From Fibrobacter sp. (GTDB lineage Bacteria; Fibrobacterota; Fibrobacteria; Fibrobacterales; Fibrobacteraceae): a DNA stretch of 64,000 nucleotides. Positions 59,060 through 64,000 of this stretch are shown piece by piece (position 1 is the first letter of the stretch; each line of letters begins with the position of its first letter). A program made the position numbers and the translations under genes. The stretch spans positions 1-64,000 of the forward strand of contig JAKSIH010000001.1 of NCBI GenBank assembly GCA_024398935.1, read 5' to 3'. The notes below the pieces were generated by a model. That model saw nothing but the letters and a program-made list of their open reading frames with translations, searched no databases and was not told the DNA's origin.

Positions 59060-61099
59060 CTAGTTGTAGTAGACGGTGCTTCCGTTGGGGAAGGTGACGT
59101 TCTTGCTGTAGCTGTTGATGTTGCTTACCGTAGAAACCTGGCTGGTGCCCTGGATGTAGCTTCCGGAAGTGGTGGGCTTGAAGGCGATGTTTGAATTACC
59201 GTAGTAGCCGCTTGTGTTGAAGCTGACATTGTAGCTGGTGCCTGCTTCGGACCTGCTCTTGCTGAAGCCAAGGAGCGTCTTGGTGGTGAGCGTTGCCGTG
59301 CCGTCGGAATCGAAGGAGCCGCCCATGCCGCCGCTGATCTGGCATTCTACCACAACCACGCCACCGCTGATGGTAAGGTCGCCGTTGGAGTCGATGCCGT
59401 CGGTATCGCCGGAGCCAGTCTTCACGTAATGTACGCCGCCGGTTACCGTAAGGTGGCCGCTGGAACTTCCCATGCCTCCGCCGAATCCACCACCGAATCC
59501 GCCGGGACGGCCGCCCCAGTTATTGCCGCCAGTCTGGGTGTTGTTTCCGGAGCCGTCGTTTCCGCCAGCTGCGTTCCAACCATCGTCGGTTGCGTAGACA
59601 TCGGTAATGCCGCCGCTGATAGTGATGTACCAGGCTTCAAGGCCTTCGTAGGAGTCCTTCACGTAGACAGTGCCGTCGTTAATGCGGAGGGTTGAATCCG
59701 CATGGACGCCGTCGTTACCCTTGGCGGTAATCGTCGTAAAACCGCCGTTGAAGTCGATGTTCAAGTTGCTGTGGACGCCGTCGTCCCCGGAAGTCACCGT
59801 GTTCTCGCCACCGTTGATGTAGACGCGGTTCTCGGAAACGATGCCTTTACCTGTGGAATTCACCTTGATGGAAGGGACGCTTACGCTGTCGGAAATCATC
59901 ACATAGTTGAAAGCCTGGATGCCGTCGTCGCCAGCCTTGGTGATGTTGATGGTACCCCCCTTGATGCTTACGATGCCCTTGCCTTCGGTAATGGTGGTGT
60001 CGCTACCGTTTACGGTGCATTCGTCGCTCTTGATGCCGTCGCCGGAAGTGGCCGTAATGGTGATGTTTCCCTTTTCGATGTCAACGAGGCCCTTGCCCTT
60101 GATGCCGTTGTTCTTGGCGGTGACATTGATGGTTGTCTCGCCGCGGAAACGGAGATCGTTGGAACTCTGGATTCCGTTATTGTAGTTGCCGGTCACTTTC
60201 AATGTGCCGGTTCCCTTGAAGGTCATGTCGTCCTTGGAGTAGATGGCGGCGTTTGTGGTGTCTGTCTTGGTGACGCCGCTGCTGTTGACGTAGGTGTGAG
60301 CCTTGGCGCGGGTGCTTCCGTCGCTTAGGGTATTGACGGTCTCGCTTTTTGCAACCACGAAGGTCTTGCTTGCCATCTGCACATAGATGGGGGCGTCAGC
60401 GGTGTTTTCCAGGGTGAGGCCGCGGAGGTTCAGGTATACACCGGAATCCGCCTTGGGAGAATAGACGCGGATCTGTGCGTCCGTACCGCTGTAGCTTCCG
60501 CTGAAGTCGTATTCGCCGGCGCAGGTAATCAGGACTTCGCCGCCGTTAATGGTGACACAGCCATTGTCGTTGGTAAGGGTGGCGCCAGAAGCTGCATAGG
60601 TGATAGCGGGGGAGTTGCCGTTGGATGCACTCTCGTAGCTGCTGCTGGAAACGGCTGGAGTTTCCTGGCTGGAGCTAGATACTGGCTGGGGCAATCCGGC
60701 AGAACTGCTGGATGATTCGCCTATGGTAGGTTCTCCAACGGTAGGAATCGAGCTACTGGAAATGGGTTGGGGAAGTTCAACGGGAGCGCTTGTGGAATCG
60801 GATTCGCTTGCCCCGTCCTGTACTGCTTCCGGGAAGCCGTAGGAACCGTCACTGTTTATCCAGAACGCAATGTTGCCTGCATTATCCATGCAGATGGCTT
60901 CGCCTTTTGTTCCGGGGATGGCGTTGTAGCCTTCGTAAGTACAGGCGTTTGTGTTAGAGTCTTCCTGTGGGAGAACTGCCGGATTTGAGGGAGTTGTAGG
61001 GGAGACGCTGTCATCGGAGCAGCCCGTCATGAGCCCAAACGGTAAAGTTGCAAATGCCGTTACGGCAATGCTTTTCCTAAGAATTAAATTATTGTACAT
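59060..61099 (-). CDS. Carbohydrate-binding lipoprotein of the Cthe_2159 (DUF4353) beta-helix type
   Basis: A 679-residue lipoprotein (lipobox MTGC in FGLMTGCSDDS). A Ser-rich linker (about 60-165) with repeated SSSS clusters resembles linkers of Fibrobacter cell-wall enzymes. From about 175 the chain is a right-handed parallel beta-helix with G-D-G-I/V-x turns: GDGIKSDECTVNGSDT, GDDGIQAFNYVMI, GDDGVHSNLNIDFNG and GNDGVHADSTLRIND. A glycine/asparagine-rich loop (about 520-550) interrupts it. Cthe_2159 from Clostridium thermocellum binds cellulose and pectin with calcium; a similar plant-polysaccharide binding role is inferred here. AAAGGA precedes the ATG. Confidence 0.85.
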   Translation of the reverse strand: MYNNLILRKSIAVTAFATLPFGLMTGCSDDSVSPTTPSNPAVLPQEDSNTNACTYEGYNAIPGTKGEAICMDNAGNIAFWINSDGSYGFPEAVQDGASESDSTSAPVELPQPISSSSIPTVGEPTIGESSSSSAGLPQPVSSSSQETPAVSSSSYESASNGNSPAITYAASGATLTNDNGCVTINGGEVLITCAGEYDFSGSYSGTDAQIRVYSPKADSGVYLNLRGLTLENTADAPIYVQMASKTFVVAKSETVNTLSDGSTRAKAHTYVNSSGVTKTDTTNAAIYSKDDMTFKGTGTLKVTGNYNNGIQSSNDLRFRGETTINVTAKNNGIKGKGLVDIEKGNITITATSGDGIKSDECTVNGSDTTITEGKGIVSIKGGTINITKAGDDGIQAFNYVMISDSVSVPSIKVNSTGKGIVSENRVYINGGENTVTSGDDGVHSNLNIDFNGGFTTITAKGNDGVHADSTLRINDGTVYVKDSYEGLEAWYITISGGITDVYATDDGWNAAGGNDGSGNNTQTGGNNWGGRPGGFGGGFGGGMGSSSGHLTVTGGVHYVKTGSGDTDGIDSNGDLTISGGVVVVECQISGGMGGSFDSDGTATLTTKTLLGFSKSRSEAGTSYNVSFNTSGYYGNSNIAFKPTTSGSYIQGTSQVSTVSNINSYSKNVTFPNGSTVYYN

Positions 61100-61202
61100 G
61101 GTGGGTCCTTTTTTTAAACACTTCCTGAGAAAAAAATACCTAAGATTTTCAAAGCGCTAAACCGAAAATTTGGACTTTTTAAAGAAACCCTTTTTTTTAA
61201 GC

Positions 61203-61264
61203 GGAACCTTTTGTATCGTTTGGGATGAAAGGTCTCAAAACGGAATGGAACCTTTTGTCTCGTT
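61203..61264. repeat. Pair of direct repeats in the promoter region of the Wzi-like gene
   Basis: GGAACCTTTTGTATCGTT (61203-61220) recurs as GGAACCTTTTGTCTCGTT (61247-61264), 17 of 18 identical, 44 bases apart. A TAAATTTG promoter motif follows at 61286-61293. The pair may be binding sites for a regulator of either divergent gene. Confidence 0.45.
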
Positions 61265-61323
61265 GAAATCAATGACGAAAAAAACTAAATTTGGGAGGAC
61301 GATTCTTGTAAAATCAAAACATT

Positions 61324-62877
61324 ATGAAAAAAGTTTTTTTTAAGCCTGCAGGATGGCTTGCCCTTTTTTGTGCAGTTTTCCTTTGCTCCTCGGCCTTTGC
61401 CGCCTCTCCTGTTCACGGACCTGAAAATGTCCTGAACCTTCGCCTTCTGGAAACTTCGCCCATGCTGTTCGAAATGCATCGGGCCACCATTTCTGACAAG
61501 CCCCAGTCTTTTGCCTATCCCCGTCGGGATACGACTTTCCGTGAGGCAATGAAGAAAGATCTGGCTACCTCCCTGCTTGCCTATGACAATGTTCATGGAG
61601 GGACGGTCTTTGGTAAGGGTGGGTATGACACCCTTTCTCAGAAGGTGCCCCGCATCGCCCTGGCCCTTTCTCTGGTCGGAGGCATGGACTATCGCGGTGG
61701 CGAGGCTCTTGGTGATACCATCTGGCCGGGCGTAGATGGAGGTATCTATCTTCGGGGCTATGCGGATTCCCTGGATTTCGTACTGGATGCTCGCATTTAT
61801 GACGAAGGGCATTCTGCTGACCGTCCCCAGTCCTTTGATGGTGAATTTCTTGAAATTCAGGAAAAGGAAAACAATGCCGGGATGGAGTATACCAGCTTTG
61901 CCCGCTATCGTACGCACTTCGCCTTAAACTACAGCTGGCTTCGCCTTGACCTGGGACGTGACGTGATGCACTGGGGACCGGGCTATTACAACAACCTGAC
62001 CCTGAACCAGTTTGCGTTGCCGTACAACATGCTTACTCTGGATATGCAGTTTGGCCCTCTTCGCGTGGTTTCCTTCTATGCGGACCTGCGAATTTACAAT
62101 AGCATGAGCATGAAGAATAAGGATGAAACTCGTAACTTGTTCGGACATCGCTATGAACTGGCTGTGGGTAATGCCACATTTGGTATTAGCGAACTGCAGA
62201 TGCTCTACGACAACCTTAAACCCTGGCTCTTTGTGCCTACGGCGCCTCTCTTCATGGAAAAGGGAAACTATTCTGAAAGCAGTAATAATGGAGCCTTGGC
62301 TTTTGACTTTAACTATCGTCTTTTTAACACGGTGCGCCTTTATACGGAATTCTTCCTGGATGACATGGAGAGCCCTGTAAGTCTCGTAAAGAATGATAAC
62401 ATCGAGGCCAAGTGGGCCTGGATGGCGGGTATCCATGCCGCTCATGATTTTGATATAAAGGGGCATTATGTTGAAGCGGGTACCATTGCTGAATATGCCC
62501 GCATAGAACCTTATGTCTATAGTCACTTTGTAAAGAATACCGCGCAGCTTGCTCACCTGGGGCGCCCCATCGGGAGTCAGCGTGGGCCAAATAGCCAGAC
62601 CATCGACTGGACCCTCTATGCCCGTATGGATTCCCACATCTTTGCGTCCATTCGCAATACCTGGGCCTGGAAGGGCACGGACTACGGTAGCGCCGTCAAT
62701 GATACGACCCCCAGCCGTAACCACATGAAGATCCATAAGGATTTTCTGAAGGGAGCCAAGATGCAGTATTCCCTGACTCCGGCCCTTAGCTACGAAGGAC
62801 AGTTCGTCAGCTTCATGGGGGAGATGACCTTCATCGACGATCGCAAAGTTTATCTGCGAGCTGGATTCAAGTTCTAA
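61324..62877 (+). CDS. Outer-membrane protein of the capsule-assembly Wzi-like family
   Basis: A 517-residue protein with a signal peptide (about 1-27, ending SSAFAAS). A barrel of many strands follows; typical parts are LNYSWLRLDLGRDVMHWGPG, YNNLTLNQFALPYNMLTLDM and KVYLRAGFKF at the end. The WGPG element after a DLGRD strand is a common mark of Wzi-type barrels, which hold surface polysaccharide. No capsule genes are near. The promoter motif TAAATTTG lies about 30 nt before the ATG. The family call is moderate. Confidence 0.65.
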   Translation: MKKVFFKPAGWLALFCAVFLCSSAFAASPVHGPENVLNLRLLETSPMLFEMHRATISDKPQSFAYPRRDTTFREAMKKDLATSLLAYDNVHGGTVFGKGGYDTLSQKVPRIALALSLVGGMDYRGGEALGDTIWPGVDGGIYLRGYADSLDFVLDARIYDEGHSADRPQSFDGEFLEIQEKENNAGMEYTSFARYRTHFALNYSWLRLDLGRDVMHWGPGYYNNLTLNQFALPYNMLTLDMQFGPLRVVSFYADLRIYNSMSMKNKDETRNLFGHRYELAVGNATFGISELQMLYDNLKPWLFVPTAPLFMEKGNYSESSNNGALAFDFNYRLFNTVRLYTEFFLDDMESPVSLVKNDNIEAKWAWMAGIHAAHDFDIKGHYVEAGTIAEYARIEPYVYSHFVKNTAQLAHLGRPIGSQRGPNSQTIDWTLYARMDSHIFASIRNTWAWKGTDYGSAVNDTTPSRNHMKIHKDFLKGAKMQYSLTPALSYEGQFVSFMGEMTFIDDRKVYLRAGFKF

Positions 62878-62934
62878 AAATTTGAATTGACCTAGAAATC
62901 CATTTCAAACCCTTAATGACTTTTGAGTCTTGAT

Positions 62935-64000
62935 ATGTTTAAGCCTGAACTTCTTGCCCCGGCAGGGGATTTGACCCGAATGAAATACGCCTTCGCCTAC
63001 GGTGCCGACGCCGTGTACGCAGGGCAGCCCACCTTCTCGCTTCGCTCCCGCGAGAACGGCTTCAAGAACCTGGACGACCTTGCTGAAGGCATCGCCTACG
63101 CCCATGCCCGCGGGAAGAAGTTCTACCTGACAAGCAATATCATTCCCCGTAACGTGAAGGTGGAATCCTTCCAGAAGGCGCTTCTTGCGGCTATTGACCT
63201 GGGACCGGATGCCTTGATTGTTGCCGACCCTGGCTTTGTGGGCTGGATTCGCGAGGTCCGGCCTAATGCGGAAGTCCATCTGTCCGTGCAGGCCAACTGC
63301 ACGAACTATCTTACGGCCAAGTTCTGGCAGGGACTCGGCGTCAAGCGAGTGATTCTCAGCCGCGAACTGCGCCTTGCGGAAATTCTCGAGATGAAGGAAC
63401 GGCTTCCTGGGCTTGAACTGGAGGTCTTTGTCCATGGGGCGGTCTGCATGTCCATGTCGGGACGCTGCATGCTGTCCAACTGGGTGGTTCACCGTGATGC
63501 GAACCTGGGGGCCTGCGACAATTCCTGCCGAATGCCCTATCGGCTTTACGCAAACGAGGGGCCTCAGTGCGATGATTACAGGGAACACGAGGGAAATTTC
63601 CTGTTGCAGAGGACTGACCGTCCGGAACTGGACCCCATTGCCCTGGACGAGGATACTTGGGGGACTTACTTCATGAGCAGCAGGGACCTTTGCGCTATCG
63701 AGGTGGTTCCGGAACTTATTAAGGGCGGTCTGGAATCTTTCAAGATCGAGGGTCGAACCAAGTCTGTTTATTATCTGAGTCAGGTGGTTCGTGCTTACCG
63801 TATGGCTATCGATTCCTGCTTTGAACAGATCGAGGCGGGGAAGGATCCTGCAATTTCGGAGGAGAGCCGCCGTGCCGTTACCTATCTTGATGGCCGAGGC
63901 TTCATGCCCGGATTCCTGAAGGGACCTCTTCCCCAGAATTACGAATCTACCCATATGGCCGCTCCCGGAGGCTGTGTGGCCGCACAGATTCTGGATTATG
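62935..64000 (+). CDS. trhP: U32 peptidase-family protein TrhP (tRNA 5-hydroxyuridine synthesis), truncated by the window end
   Basis: An open frame from ATG 62935 to the window end, at least 355 residues. It starts MFKPELLAPAGDLTRMKYAF, AYGADAVYAGQPTFSLRSRE and continues ALIVADPGFVGWIREVRPN and LSVQANCTNYLTAKFWQ. The U32 signature is present as EVFVHGAVCMSMSGRCMLSN, followed by GACDNSCRMPYRLY, which supplies further conserved cysteines. These match E. coli YegQ (TrhP), which makes 5-hydroxyuridine at tRNA position 34 using prephenate. The TrhP call is chosen over protease or RlhA (YdcP) by the MFKPELL start and overall order. The C-terminus is not in the window. Confidence 0.88.
   Translation, partial: MFKPELLAPAGDLTRMKYAFAYGADAVYAGQPTFSLRSRENGFKNLDDLAEGIAYAHARGKKFYLTSNIIPRNVKVESFQKALLAAIDLGPDALIVADPGFVGWIREVRPNAEVHLSVQANCTNYLTAKFWQGLGVKRVILSRELRLAEILEMKERLPGLELEVFVHGAVCMSMSGRCMLSNWVVHRDANLGACDNSCRMPYRLYANEGPQCDDYREHEGNFLLQRTDRPELDPIALDEDTWGTYFMSSRDLCAIEVVPELIKGGLESFKIEGRTKSVYYLSQVVRAYRMAIDSCFEQIEAGKDPAISEESRRAVTYLDGRGFMPGFLKGPLPQNYESTHMAAPGGCVAAQILDY

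Overview
The window reads as chromosome from a Fibrobacter-type bacterium (Fibrobacterota, FCB group). The main evidence is five copies, in three secreted proteins, of the Fibrobacter succinogenes major paralogous domain (FISUMP, TIGR02145). Supporting evidence is a Bacillus-type three-subunit succinate dehydrogenase/fumarate reductase, TamA/TamB and many outer-membrane barrels (a diderm envelope), and promoters that look like the Bacteroidota TAnnTTTG type. At least ten genes place that motif 6-9 nt before the start codon, which implies leaderless mRNAs. No rRNA, tRNA, CRISPR array, integrase or IS transposase was seen.

Layout. 1-4.2 kb: an Rpn-family nuclease with a duplicated fragment beside it, a UvrD/PcrA helicase and PgpA. 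4.2-10.3 kb: an AT-rich accessory island of RHS C-terminal fragments, each followed by a small membrane protein (likely immunity), interleaved with a zeta-like toxin-antitoxin pair. A second copy of the antitoxin and its promoter has been fused in frame to an unrelated toxin-like tip. 10.3-23.3 kb: HflX, a TPM protein, two FISUMP proteins, peptide ABC transporter parts, an M20 peptidase with CobB, a DHODH-family protein, a barrel, a PDZ-thioredoxin protein and a MORN-like secreted protein. 23.4-25.1 kb: dnaA and a candidate oriC. 25-33 kb: a membrane protein, a squalene/phytoene synthase-like enzyme, LspA, a lipoprotein, RluD, an S23/four-helix-bundle gene between inverted AT-rich repeats, a MurC-like ligase and an unknown protein. 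33-39.5 kb: AguA and AguB (agmatine to putrescine), a DUF2914 protein, ProS and GlyA. 39.7-52.5 kb: a triple-FISUMP lipoprotein, an ABC ATPase, TamA/TamB, a barrel and two lipoproteins. 52.6-56.7 kb: Ndk and the FrdCAB complex. 57-64 kb: two paralogous barrels, a Cthe_2159-type polysaccharide-binding lipoprotein, a Wzi-like barrel and a truncated TrhP-like U32 protein.

The most unusual parts are the RHS/toxin-antitoxin island, above all the antitoxin-zeta stub-RHS tip chimera at 8060-9047, and a family of hairpin repeats whose arms differ in sequence but stay complementary. One member of that family lies in frame inside an RHS coding region. All functional calls rest on reading the sequence and on family knowledge; no database search was run.
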